Origin: Alphaproteobacteria bacterium
Lineage (GTDB): Bacteria; Pseudomonadota; Alphaproteobacteria; Rhizobiales; Devosiaceae
Length of the DNA stretch: 34,831 bases
Direction: 5' to 3'
Assembly: GCA_024280655.1 (NCBI GenBank)
Contig: JAJRPR010000099.1
Span: 1 to 34,831 of the forward strand
The notes under the pieces are model-generated. The model saw only the letters and a program-made list of their open reading frames with translations, was not told where the DNA came from and made no database searches. A program made the position numbers and the translations under genes. Positions 8,275 through 16,927 of this stretch are shown in pieces (the first letter of the stretch is position 1; every line of letters begins with the position of its first letter).

Positions 8275-9546
8275 TTGCGTAAATTATACATTCCGATCAT
8301 AGGGTTTATTGTATTTGGTTACATAATTACTACGCCCTTGTTTCTGCTCGCTGATATCTCAAGTAGAGCTCCTAGTCTCTATATAAGGGCAGCCGAAACT
8401 GGCCTCATTTTGCTGGTTATGCTTCTGTCAACTTTCAGCAAGAGAACCGTATTATTGCCGTTAATTTTCTTTTTCATGATCTATGGAATCAGGTTAATTG
8501 ACGATGTGCTCGTTAAAAATATTCTGATGATATATCAGACGCCAACCTATGTGTTTGGATATTTCTTTGGTTTGACGATGATGCCAGTCATAGCTGTTTC
8601 ATTGCTGTACCGACCCAGCGATACCCGTATTATTTTTCGCTATTTTCTATTCTTTCTTGTGGCGGCAAATATTTTATTGTTTATGTATGCGGTGGTTCGT
8701 GGAGATTTTACTGATGGCATATTTTCCGGTCGTATTCAGGAGGCGGGAGAAGTCGCAGGCAATACTGTGCTGGGTCCTATCTGGCTCGGATATGCGGGAG
8801 CAATGCTGGCCTCCATGTTGTTTGGTATATTTGCTACCAGTGGGGGAATTTCTCGCACTAGACTGATAGCTGGCATCGCCTTGATGGGTATTGCTGGTGC
8901 AAATATTCTGTTTGGATCATCTCGCGGGCCTATGGTAGGATTAGCTTTAGCAATATTATTGTTTCTGTTCAGGCCAGGTCGCGTGATGGCTGGCACCAAG
9001 AATTTTGTATCGCGCTGGAGAGGGTGGGCTATCACGCTGGGAGTAATCGGTCTTTCGGTGATTTTGATCATCTTTTCAAATGGTTCAATATTTTTAGTTG
9101 AGCGGTTCGCCTCAATGTATGAAGAGCGTCTTGGTGGTGGGACAGAATTACGTGACATCATCTTTGCGACCGCATGGCAGGACTTCTTGTCATCACCCAT
9201 TATAGGTACAAGCTATGTCGTCTCCGTCGAGAATTGGATGCCCCATAATTTTATACTTGAATCCTTAATAGCTACGGGTGTGGTCGGGTCGGCATTTTTG
9301 TTCGTTGCTTTGGTGCTTGCGCTGAGAGGGCTGTTGCGACTGCTCGCAGGAGCGCATGGCCCCGAAGGGGTGTATGTCGGGCTTGCCGCAACTGTCCAGA
9401 TTGCATTGGGGTTCACGTCAGGATCAATCAGCCAATCTCCTGGATTATGGATATTTATAGCTCTTGTTACGGTGATGGGAGCGCCCGATGCAAAGTCTAG
9501 AAAAATTACCAAACGCGCAAAGGAATACCAAGATGATGAAACCTGA
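8275..9546 (+). CDS. O-antigen polymerase/ligase family membrane protein (Wzy/WaaL-like)
   Basis: A 423-residue protein with about ten to twelve transmembrane segments and a large periplasmic loop before a conserved PHNFILESLIATGVVGS. The His-Asn plus following hydrophobic helix pattern is typical of the Wzy_C/O-antigen ligase superfamily. An earlier SSRGPMVGL also matches the family. It starts at TTG 8275, supported by AAGGAAG eight bases upstream. In this cluster it most likely polymerises repeat units delivered by Wzx, with chain length set by the Wzz at 24787; a ligase role cannot be excluded. The 3' end overlaps the next glycosyltransferase start by 14 bases. Confidence 0.8.
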   Translation: MRKLYIPIIGFIVFGYIITTPLFLLADISSRAPSLYIRAAETGLILLVMLLSTFSKRTVLLPLIFFFMIYGIRLIDDVLVKNILMIYQTPTYVFGYFFGLTMMPVIAVSLLYRPSDTRIIFRYFLFFLVAANILLFMYAVVRGDFTDGIFSGRIQEAGEVAGNTVLGPIWLGYAGAMLASMLFGIFATSGGISRTRLIAGIALMGIAGANILFGSSRGPMVGLALAILLFLFRPGRVMAGTKNFVSRWRGWAITLGVIGLSVILIIFSNGSIFLVERFASMYEERLGGGTELRDIIFATAWQDFLSSPIIGTSYVVSVENWMPHNFILESLIATGVVGSAFLFVALVLALRGLLRLLAGAHGPEGVYVGLAATVQIALGFTSGSISQSPGLWIFIALVTVMGAPDAKSRKITKRAKEYQDDET

Positions 9547-10696
9547 TGCAAGTCCCTTATTATCACTGGTTGTGCCAACCAAAAATCGGCAGGAGTATGC
9601 GATCAGTCTGCTTCAAGGCGTCCGGGCTTGCGAGGCGCCGGAGTTGGAGGTAATTGTCCAGGACAATTCCGACGATACCACGCTCCAGGAACTTGTTTCT
9701 GGCTTGAATGATCCGCGCATCCGTTATTTTCATTGTGCCGAGCCGCTGAACATGCACCAGAACTTCGATCTGGCGATCAACAAGGCGAGAGGCGAGTATG
9801 TTTGTGCAATGGGCGACGACGACGGCATTATCATTCCAGCAGCGCTTGCCAGCCTGCACCGAGCAAAGTCCCGTGGCGCTGATGCTTTGCTGACCGAAAT
9901 GTATTCATACTCCTGGCCGGGCATAGTGCACCGGATATGGGGGGACATGGGTGGCCCGGTCAGTTCCGCGCGCGTTTTTCCAGGGATCCGCGAGCAATTG
10001 CTTGATCCAGTGGTCGCGCTTGAAGAGTTATTCAGGCGCGGATCGGTTGGTGGTCTGGGCTTGCTGCCGCGCATTTATCATGGCTATGTTTCGCGCACGA
10101 GCCTGAACGCATTAAAAGAACATTGTGGCACTTATTTTCCGGGGAGCAGCCCTGACCTGGCCAACGCGGTAGCTTTGGTGCCTTTTGTTGATACAATGCT
10201 GTTTGACCCCAGTGTGACGCTTATTTCCGGTCATTCACCGCGCAGTGGCGGCGGCCAGGGTACGGCCGGGCAGCATCATGGCGAACTGGAGGATGTCAGC
10301 CATCTTCCACCAGAAACGCTCAATAATTGGGACCCGGCCATACCCCGCTTTTGGTCAGGCACAACAATCTATGCGCAAAGCGCGGTTGAAGCCGCCAGGG
10401 CGGTTGATTTGTCCCCCGCACAAACCTTCAACTACAAAGCGGTTTGCGTTGGCTGCCTTATCTATCAGCCGACGAAATATCGCAAACATATCCGTGCGGC
10501 GCTGCTTGCCACCGGGCAAGGCGGATCGTATCTTGGGCCTTCGCTTGCCGCAGGATATGTTGCGATGACTTTCCGTCGCTCGAAATCTTTCATCCGCAAT
10601 TTCGCCATTTATTATCTCGGGATAGGTATATTGGGCCGCTTTGACAGTATCAAAGATATAATGATCCAGATGTCGCGCGGCTCGGACACATCATGA
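9533..10696 (+). CDS. Glycosyltransferase family 2
   Basis: I place the start at ATG 9533, because AAAGGA precedes it and the GT-A domain then begins almost at once (SPLLSLVVPTKNRQEYA); an upstream ATG at 9488 lies deeper in the previous gene. The 387-residue product has a GT-A fold, with EVIVQDNSDDTT near residue 40 and the metal-binding GDDDG near 100. It would transfer an activated sugar to the lipid-linked acceptor on the cytoplasmic side. The C-terminal half is family-variable. The gene is noticeably more GC-rich than its neighbours from 11.1 kb onward. Confidence 0.82.
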   Translation: MMKPDASPLLSLVVPTKNRQEYAISLLQGVRACEAPELEVIVQDNSDDTTLQELVSGLNDPRIRYFHCAEPLNMHQNFDLAINKARGEYVCAMGDDDGIIIPAALASLHRAKSRGADALLTEMYSYSWPGIVHRIWGDMGGPVSSARVFPGIREQLLDPVVALEELFRRGSVGGLGLLPRIYHGYVSRTSLNALKEHCGTYFPGSSPDLANAVALVPFVDTMLFDPSVTLISGHSPRSGGGQGTAGQHHGELEDVSHLPPETLNNWDPAIPRFWSGTTIYAQSAVEAARAVDLSPAQTFNYKAVCVGCLIYQPTKYRKHIRAALLATGQGGSYLGPSLAAGYVAMTFRRSKSFIRNFAIYYLGIGILGRFDSIKDIMIQMSRGSDTS

Positions 10697-10769
10697 TCAG
10701 CTTGACTATGAAGCGGTATTCGAGTGCTGAATATATAAAAAGCAGCCGCAACAATATGCGTAAAAATAC

Positions 10770-11108
10770 ATGAAAACCATTCTCATCTGCCAGAACGAGA
10801 TCATGGCCTATCGCAAGCCGGTCTATAATGGGCTGGCGGAAGAGTATGAGGTGACGGTGTTGCACTCTGGGCAACCGAGCGTGGATGCGGGGGATCTATA
10901 TCAGGAAATCATCGTGCCGCAAAAGCGTGTTGGGCCGTTTCACTTGCAACGTGGTGTTTCAATGCGCAAGAGAATGCAGCAATATGATGTTGTCATCGCC
11001 ATGTTCGATCTGCGCTGGCCGTCTTATTTGCTTCCTCTGTTTTTTAAGCGGCGAGCTAAATACATACTTTGGGGGCATTGCAGGCAATTTTCATGGGGAA
11101 TGAAATGA
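10770..11108 (+). pseudogene. C-terminally truncated glycosyltransferase
   Basis: Only 112 residues remain. MKTILICQNEIMAYRKPVYN and the following YEVTVLHSG, then YDVVIAMFDLRWPSYLLPL and KYILWGHC, look like the N-terminal acceptor-side Rossmann domain of a GT-B (GT4-like) enzyme that should be about 350-390 residues. The nucleotide-sugar-binding half is absent. The frame ends in a TGA that overlaps the ATG of the acetyltransferase (ATGA at 11105-11108), exactly where base composition drops from GC-rich to AT-rich. It appears to be a fragment left at a recombination junction and is not expected to be catalytic. Confidence 0.7.
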
Positions 11109-11713
11109 CGATCACTTATTACTGGACGCGTATAATCAAGAAGTTTCAAGGTGCTGCGATAAAGAATTCAGCAATTCACTTGACTGCTAAAGTCGAGGCT
11201 GGTAGCATGTTTGTCAATTCTAGTATGAATAAACATTCATTTTGCGGTTATAATTGCAAAATAATAAACTGCGATATTGGTTCATTCACTTCTATTGCTG
11301 ATGATGTAGTAATGGGAGTTGGTCATCACTCTTTGGAATGGGTAGCGATGTCTCCGGTTTTTTATGCGGGACGAGACAGCGTAAAAGCTAAATTTTCGAC
11401 CCATGAATGGGAGCCAGTTAAAAGAATTACAATTGGTCACGATGTTTGGATTGGTGAAAAGGTGCTCATCAAACAAGGCCTTACGATCGGAACCGGCTCA
11501 GTAATTGGAATGGGAAGCATAGTAACCAAAAATGTGGGGCCCTACAGTATTGTTGCCGGAAATCCAGCCAGGTTAATTCGGGCAGGATTTGACGCAAAAA
11601 TCGCAAAACGACTTGTCAAAAGCAATTGGTGGGATTTGAGTGATAAAAAGCTTCTTGACGCTGCGAAGTACATCAAGAATCCAGAGCAATTTCTGGAGGT
11701 TATTTCCAAATGA
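11105..11713 (+). CDS. CatB/XAT-type hexapeptide-repeat O- or N-acetyltransferase
   Basis: Starting at ATG 11105 gives 202 residues. The core is a left-handed beta-helix, with repeats such as GSVIGMGSIVTKNVGPYSIV and the hallmark AGNPARLIR near the C-terminus. GVGHHSLEW about a third of the way in carries the likely catalytic His of the xenobiotic/CatB acetyltransferase class, and DVWIGEKVLI is also diagnostic. It would acetylate a sugar or sugar nucleotide from acetyl-CoA. The start overlaps the truncated glycosyltransferase stop (ATGA), and the 3' end overlaps the next GT4 gene in the same way, so the two are coupled. An upstream ATG (11069) lies in the remnant and is less likely. Confidence 0.85.
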   Translation: MTITYYWTRIIKKFQGAAIKNSAIHLTAKVEAGSMFVNSSMNKHSFCGYNCKIINCDIGSFTSIADDVVMGVGHHSLEWVAMSPVFYAGRDSVKAKFSTHEWEPVKRITIGHDVWIGEKVLIKQGLTIGTGSVIGMGSIVTKNVGPYSIVAGNPARLIRAGFDAKIAKRLVKSNWWDLSDKKLLDAAKYIKNPEQFLEVISK

Positions 11714-12870
11714 AAATATTACATTGTTGCCTTGCTAATTTCTATATAGATGACTACGGATACCAAGAAAACATACTTCCAAAGATGCATAAATTACAGG
11801 GGCATAAGGTAACAATACTGGCTTCGACAGAAACGTATCTTGATAATAAGACATTGGGATATGCAGAGCCCGGATCATATATCAACGAATTTGACATACC
11901 AGTGACACGTCTGCCTTATATTTCATATTTGCCAAAATTCCTTGTACGCAAACTACGACTTTATATCGGTACCAGGGAATTTATTGAAAAGATAAAGCCA
12001 GATATTATATTTCTACATGACTGTCAGTTTCTCAGTATTGCAGAAGTAAAAAAATATTGTGAGGAAAATTCACATGTCAAACTGTATGTGGATTCTCATA
12101 CGGACTTCGTAAATAGCGGCAAAAACTGGATATCGAAAAATATACTACATGGGTTGATTTATAGGTGGTGCGCAAAGACCATTGAGCCCTATGTTACTAA
12201 ATTCTATGGAACTCTTCCCGTTAGAAGTAAATTTCTCGAAAATGTATACGGGGTTGCAGCAAAAAAAATCCAATTACTGGAGTTTGGTGCCGATCATACA
12301 GTGGTTGATTGGTCAAAGAAGGATGAATTGCGAAAGGAAAGCAGAAGCAAACTTGGTCTGGAAAACAAATTCGTCTTGGTGAGCGGTGGAAAGATAGATG
12401 AAAGAAAAAATATCCATTTGCTGATGCAGGCGGTATCGGAGTTGAACAATGAAAATTTGACTTTGATTCTATTTGGCACTCCAACTGATAGCATGAGTTC
12501 TGTAGTAAAATCGCTATTACAAAAAAAAACAATTAAGTACATGGGTTGGGCGACAACAGCAGATATATATAATTATATGCTGGCGAGTGATTTAGCCATT
12601 TTCCCAGGTACGCATTCGATATTGTGGGAGCAGGCAATAGGTGTAGGGCTGCCTTGCATATTTAAGCGATGGCCGGGAATGGAGCATCTGGATTTAGGTG
12701 CTAATTGTCTTTTTCTTGAAGATAAACCCACGGTGCGGTCAATAAAAAAATCATTAACAACGATAATTGAGGATCCCAACTTGTTCCGGGAAATGAAGCA
12801 AAGTGCCGTGGAAAAAGGAATACCTCAATTTTCATATTATGAGATAGCAAAAAGGGCGATAGAACAATAG
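11710..12870 (+). CDS. Glycosyltransferase family 4
   Basis: This 386-residue GT-B protein begins MKILHCCLANFYIDDYGYQE, with an N-terminal acceptor domain. The C-terminal donor domain starts near residue 215 (KFVLVSGGKIDERKNIH), and the GT4 signature FPGTHSILWEQAIGVGLP carries the conserved Glu. It likely adds a sugar during repeat-unit assembly. GGAGG precedes the ATG, which overlaps the acetyltransferase stop. Codon use is AT-rich, like the acetyltransferase and unlike the genes just upstream, so these two genes probably arrived together. The next gene is convergent. Confidence 0.85.
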   Translation: MKILHCCLANFYIDDYGYQENILPKMHKLQGHKVTILASTETYLDNKTLGYAEPGSYINEFDIPVTRLPYISYLPKFLVRKLRLYIGTREFIEKIKPDIIFLHDCQFLSIAEVKKYCEENSHVKLYVDSHTDFVNSGKNWISKNILHGLIYRWCAKTIEPYVTKFYGTLPVRSKFLENVYGVAAKKIQLLEFGADHTVVDWSKKDELRKESRSKLGLENKFVLVSGGKIDERKNIHLLMQAVSELNNENLTLILFGTPTDSMSSVVKSLLQKKTIKYMGWATTADIYNYMLASDLAIFPGTHSILWEQAIGVGLPCIFKRWPGMEHLDLGANCLFLEDKPTVRSIKKSLTTIIEDPNLFREMKQSAVEKGIPQFSYYEIAKRAIEQ

Positions 12871-12916
12871 TGCCTGATAAGGCTTCCGGTTGACCAATGA
12901 CGCCTACAACCAGAGA

Positions 12917-14038
12917 TCAACTCACCACCGCCCGATCCGTCATTCGCCGCCAGTTTGTGCCGTCGGAAAATGCCATCACCGCGCCGCCGCTTTCGTCACT
13001 GACATAAATCATAGCGCCTTCGCCCACAGTCGCGGCACCCGGCAATGTCGTTATCGTATAAGAGCCCGTCCGCACGGGGCCATCAACATGCAGCTTGCAG
13101 GTCGGGGATGTTGTGCCAATCCCGAAATCACCCGCTTGGGTAATGCCCGCTCGGTAAGTACCTTCTGTCTCCCAGAAGACGCCGTAATAGGAGGAAAAGT
13201 GAAGAGCTGAATTTGAGAATGCTCCATCGCCAAGATTTTTGAACCCCAACACTCGCCCTTTGTTGTTTACGTAACTATAAAATGGTTCATTTGAATCCCA
13301 CTGCTGGACAAAATCGGTGAAATAGCCCGTTGGGCTTGAGGGGTGGGATAGCCGAAAACCTGTGCTACTATTGATTTCTAATCCTTTGGCAGGGCTGTCT
13401 GTGCCGATACCTACCCGATTGTTTGTCGCATCAATGGTGATGTTTTCGTACCATGTACTGCCGTCTGCACTGGTCTTGAAATGAAAATTATTATCACCAG
13501 TGAGGCCTATTTCAGCCCGGCCAGACCAGTTGTCCTGAAACAGGAGTGATGCGGTATCGCCAACGGCGTTTTTGTTTAGCTTGGCCTGTATTCCGGCACC
13601 AGCATTAGAAAACAAAACCGCATCAGTTCGCACCGATAGCTTGTTGGTTGTATCCGCAGTTGCATTGATTCCTAGCAATGAAAGATTTTGCAATTCTGAG
13701 CCGATAATATCTCCCCAGTTTGCACCGTCATAGCTTTGCAAAATGCCTTCATCAATTATTTGACATGTCCAGCCCGTTTTAGGCGTATGAAAGATCCATG
13801 CGCCATCCTGATAGGCAGCAATTTGCCCATCATTGCCGCTCCATGCACCAGTTGCACTTGCGGCAACAAGGTAGCGGTCTCCTTCATCTGGCGATGCAGG
13901 TGGCGTTGCCAGATCACGATCCATAACCGCCAGCATGACTAAAGCGTCCAGCGCCCTGATCGCCTCGTTGTGAGTGACATGTTTTTGTGCCTGTGCCGCC
14001 ATGATGTAGGGCAGATTCAAATTAGCAGTTATATCCAT
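12917..14038 (-). CDS. DUF2793 phage-tail-fibre-like protein
   Basis: This 373-residue protein starts with a DUF2793 module (about 1-110: NLPYIMAAQAQKHVTHNEAI, then DEGDRYLVA and later GWTCQIIDEGILQSYDG). This domain is found on tail or baseplate proteins of alphaproteobacterial prophages and gene transfer agents. The remainder carries two copies of the tail-fibre motif RVGIGTDSPAKGLEI / DFGIGTTSPTCKLHVDG, followed by a WRRMTD terminus. GGAG precedes the ATG. No other phage genes flank it; it sits convergent to a GT4 gene and divergent from a sugar dehydrogenase. It could be a stray phage moron, a glycan-binding surface protein or a leftover receptor-binding protein. Function is inferred only. 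Confidence 0.8.
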   Translation of the reverse strand: MDITANLNLPYIMAAQAQKHVTHNEAIRALDALVMLAVMDRDLATPPASPDEGDRYLVAASATGAWSGNDGQIAAYQDGAWIFHTPKTGWTCQIIDEGILQSYDGANWGDIIGSELQNLSLLGINATADTTNKLSVRTDAVLFSNAGAGIQAKLNKNAVGDTASLLFQDNWSGRAEIGLTGDNNFHFKTSADGSTWYENITIDATNNRVGIGTDSPAKGLEINSSTGFRLSHPSSPTGYFTDFVQQWDSNEPFYSYVNNKGRVLGFKNLGDGAFSNSALHFSSYYGVFWETEGTYRAGITQAGDFGIGTTSPTCKLHVDGPVRTGSYTITTLPGAATVGEGAMIYVSDESGGAVMAFSDGTNWRRMTDRAVVS

Positions 14039-14168
14039 TTTTGGTTACTCCGTTATACGTTGACTGTTTTCATAACGATGATACTAGAAAGAATAGCGGT
14101 GGGGATTATTTTTTAGACCTACCAAAGGTGCATAAAATTCAGTTCCATATGAAGAAGGAAAACTAGGA

Positions 14169-15506
14169 ATGAAAATAAGCTATGCTTCACTACTCTCCGA
14201 TAAGATAAGCTCCCGTGCCGCAGTTATTGGCGTCATCGGTCTTGGCTATGTCGGATTGCCATTGGCTTCTACTATGGCGCGGGGGAAATTTCGCGTCTGC
14301 GGATTTGATGTGGACGAACAAAAGGTTACTATCCTTAATAAAGGTAATTCTTACATTGACGCAGTAAGCTCAGAGGAACTTGCCGGACACATTGAATCTG
14401 GATTGTTCCACGCGACGACCAATTTTGATGAACTCTTGGAATGTGATGTTATCATTATCTGCGTGCCAACACCCCTATCAAAGCAACGCGAACCAGATCT
14501 TTCGTATGTCGCTGCAACAGCGGAGACAATTAAAAATCGGTTGCGGCCAGGTCAGGCCATTATCCTTGAATCAACAACTTACCCTGGCACAACGATTGAG
14601 CTGTTGAAGCCAGTTTTAGAAGCGACTGGTCTAAAAAGTGGTCAAGATTTCTGGCTAGGATTTTCTCCCGAGCGCGAAGACCCAGGCAATAAGAACTTTC
14701 ATACCATATCGATCCCGAAAGTCGTTAGTGGTGACGGGTCAGTGGCAAGAGAAATCATTAAGGACATCTACGATGCGGCATTTGAGAAAGTTGTTTCAGT
14801 GTCATCACCATCCACCGCTGAAGCCGTAAAAATAACAGAGAATGTTTTCCGAGCGGTCAATATTGCCCTAGTGAACGAACTGAAGGTCATCTTTAGCGAA
14901 ATGGATATTGACATCTGGGAGGTTATCGATGCCGCAGCGACAAAGCCATTCGGATTTATGCCTTTTTATCCAGGACCTGGGCTTGGTGGACACTACATCC
15001 CCATTGATCCATTTTATTTAACTTGGAAGTCTCGGGAATTCGGATTACCAACCCGATTCATTGAGCTTGCTGGTGAAATCAATCTCTCGATGCCGCGCTA
15101 CGTAATTGCTAACTTGGAAAAGGCGCTGGACTATTATCAGTCTGTTTCTCTCGGTAATGCGCGTGTTCTCCTGCTTGGTTTGGCCTATAAGAAAAATGTT
15201 TCCGACATCAGAGAAAGTCCAGCATTCGCCCTAATGGAAATTTTGACACAGCGTGGGACAAGTTTCGACTACCACGATCCTTATGTTCCAGAGATTCCAA
15301 TGACCCGAGAACATTCACAGTTTGCTGGTAACAAGGGAGTGACGCTGACACCAAAGCTCTTGAAGGAATACAACGCAGTACTTGTATGTACCGATCACGA
15401 CACGATCGATTATCAGATGATTGCCGACCACGCTGAGCTCTTGATCGATACCCGCAACGCATTTAAGAATCGCAGAATTGACGTTCAGAACCTAGTTAAA
15501 ACGTAA
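14169..15506 (+). CDS. WbpA-like nucleotide-sugar (UDP-HexNAc) 6-dehydrogenase with Cys-to-Tyr substitution
   Basis: This 445-residue protein follows the UDP-glucose/UDP-GlcNAc dehydrogenase layout. The NAD loop GVIGLGYVGLPLA is near residue 21, followed by CVPTPLS and GFSPEREDPGN. The central region has the conserved Lys/Asn (AVKITENVFRAVNIAL), and the C-terminal substrate-binding domain contains RESPAF. The family oxidises the C6 alcohol twice through a thiohemiacetal on a Cys within GGHC. Here the motif is GLGGHYIPIDPFYL, so the position is Tyr276 (codon TAC at 14994-14996). The rest is well preserved. If the read is correct, uronic-acid formation is probably lost or altered. The product would have fed an N-acetyl-hexosaminuronic acid pathway, consistent with the WbpG/HisH/HisF genes downstream. 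Confidence 0.85.
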   Translation: MKISYASLLSDKISSRAAVIGVIGLGYVGLPLASTMARGKFRVCGFDVDEQKVTILNKGNSYIDAVSSEELAGHIESGLFHATTNFDELLECDVIIICVPTPLSKQREPDLSYVAATAETIKNRLRPGQAIILESTTYPGTTIELLKPVLEATGLKSGQDFWLGFSPEREDPGNKNFHTISIPKVVSGDGSVAREIIKDIYDAAFEKVVSVSSPSTAEAVKITENVFRAVNIALVNELKVIFSEMDIDIWEVIDAAATKPFGFMPFYPGPGLGGHYIPIDPFYLTWKSREFGLPTRFIELAGEINLSMPRYVIANLEKALDYYQSVSLGNARVLLLGLAYKKNVSDIRESPAFALMEILTQRGTSFDYHDPYVPEIPMTREHSQFAGNKGVTLTPKLLKEYNAVLVCTDHDTIDYQMIADHAELLIDTRNAFKNRRIDVQNLVKT

Positions 15507-15786
15507 TTGGGTTCTCTTCGTCATTTTGATTATCTATTTTTTAAGACGATTAATTTTTGCGACGGGTTCAAGTTTCTGTTGCCGTCCCTAAATATAATCT
15601 TAGCGATGATTGATTCGGACGCTTAATTGCAAAATTAGGCAGACCATATCAATTTAAGAACTCTACGCTTAAATGAAACTAGCTTAGGGGCAAGGTCAGG
15701 CAGTGTCACCATATATCTCATAATTAGTTTATATGTGGTACTTTGCTTTTAGAATCTAATTATTGTAATAAATTGAAAGGTTTTTT

Positions 15787-16920
15787 ATGACAAAATATAG
15801 AATCTGTTCAAACTGCGTTATGGATACTAGTGATAGTGCTATTTCATTTGATAATGATGGTCTATGTGATCATTGCTCAGGTTTCAGAGAGAATGTTTTA
15901 CCAAACTGGTTTCCCAATGACGAAGGTAAACGTCGTGTTGCACAAATGGTTGATAAAATTAAGGAAGCTGGAAAGGGAAAGGAATTTGATTGTATTTTAG
16001 GCATGTCAGGCGGTATTGACAGTTCTTACATGCTACATCTTGTTGTAACTGAATTTGGCCTTAGGCCTCTTGTGTTTCATGTCGATGGCGGATGGAATAC
16101 AGATATTGCGGTAAACAATATCCAAATGCTAGTCGAAAAACTGGATCTCGATCTTTATACTGAGGTTATCAATTGGCAAGAAATGAAAAATTTTCAACTA
16201 TCGTTTTTCAAGTCTGGCGTACCTCATTTAGACATACCTCAAGATCATGCTTTCATTGCAACCCTATACCATTTTGCTAACAAAAATAGTATAAAATACA
16301 TTATTAATGGCGGCAACTATTCAACTGAATGTGTTAGAAATCCATTGGAATGGCTTTATTACGGTACTGACATGGCTCAACTAAAAGATATTCAAGGTAA
16401 ATTTGGCACAATCCCACTTAAAACATACCCATTTAGCTCTATCCTATTTCATAAAATTTATCTGCGTTATTTGCGTAGAATTAAGGTTGTAAAGCCACTG
16501 GATTTTTTACCCTATACAAAAGAAATGGCTATTGATACGCTTTCAACAAAATATGGTTGGAAGCCTTATCCTCAAAAACATTTTGAAAGCCGCTTCACTA
16601 AATTTTATGAGGGTTACTGGTTACCAACTAGGTTTGGGTATGACACACGACGCGTGCAATATTCATCACTAATTCTTACTGATCAAATGACACGCGAAGA
16701 TGCTTTAGAGAAATTAAAACTGCCAGCTTATAGTCCTGAAACAATAGAAGAAGAATTTGAGTATATTGCTACTAAGCTAGGAATAAGTGCCAAAGAATTG
16801 CGCTCTTATCATGAAATGCCTCTTAAAACATACCGTGATTACAAAAATCAGGAAGCTATGTTCAATTTTGGAGCCAAAGTTTTGAATTTACTTGGAATTG
16901 AGAGAAATATAAAAAGGTAA
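15787..16920 (+). CDS. wbpG: N-acetyl sugar amidotransferase (WbpG/WbuX family)
   Basis: This 377-residue protein opens with two CxxC pairs (CSNCVMDTS and GLCDHCSG) expected to bind zinc. A PP-loop ATP pyrophosphatase motif, MSGGIDSSYMLH, follows near residue 75. This matches the WbpG/WbuX/PseA family, which activates an acetamido group with ATP and replaces the oxygen with ammonia to give an acetamidino sugar. Ammonia is supplied by the HisH2/HisF2 pair encoded immediately downstream. GAAAGG precedes the ATG. It is the first gene of an AT-rich operon, after about 280 bases of apparently non-coding DNA. Precise substrate (FucNAm or ManNAc3NAmA type) is undetermined. Confidence 0.9.
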   Translation: MTKYRICSNCVMDTSDSAISFDNDGLCDHCSGFRENVLPNWFPNDEGKRRVAQMVDKIKEAGKGKEFDCILGMSGGIDSSYMLHLVVTEFGLRPLVFHVDGGWNTDIAVNNIQMLVEKLDLDLYTEVINWQEMKNFQLSFFKSGVPHLDIPQDHAFIATLYHFANKNSIKYIINGGNYSTECVRNPLEWLYYGTDMAQLKDIQGKFGTIPLKTYPFSSILFHKIYLRYLRRIKVVKPLDFLPYTKEMAIDTLSTKYGWKPYPQKHFESRFTKFYEGYWLPTRFGYDTRRVQYSSLILTDQMTREDALEKLKLPAYSPETIEEEFEYIATKLGISAKELRSYHEMPLKTYRDYKNQEAMFNFGAKVLNLLGIERNIKR

Positions 16921-16927
16921 ATATGGC

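Noticed and set aside
12890-13210. Plus-strand ORF opposite the DUF2793 gene
   Set aside because: It is antisense to a well-supported protein and has low-complexity, family-free translation.
15500-15786. Weak GACGG/CCGTC dyad as terminator and TTGCTT-17-TAATAA as wbpG promoter
   Set aside because: The dyad is short with a long loop, and the promoter would start transcription at the ribosome binding site. No gene or clear signal is seen in this 280-base gap.
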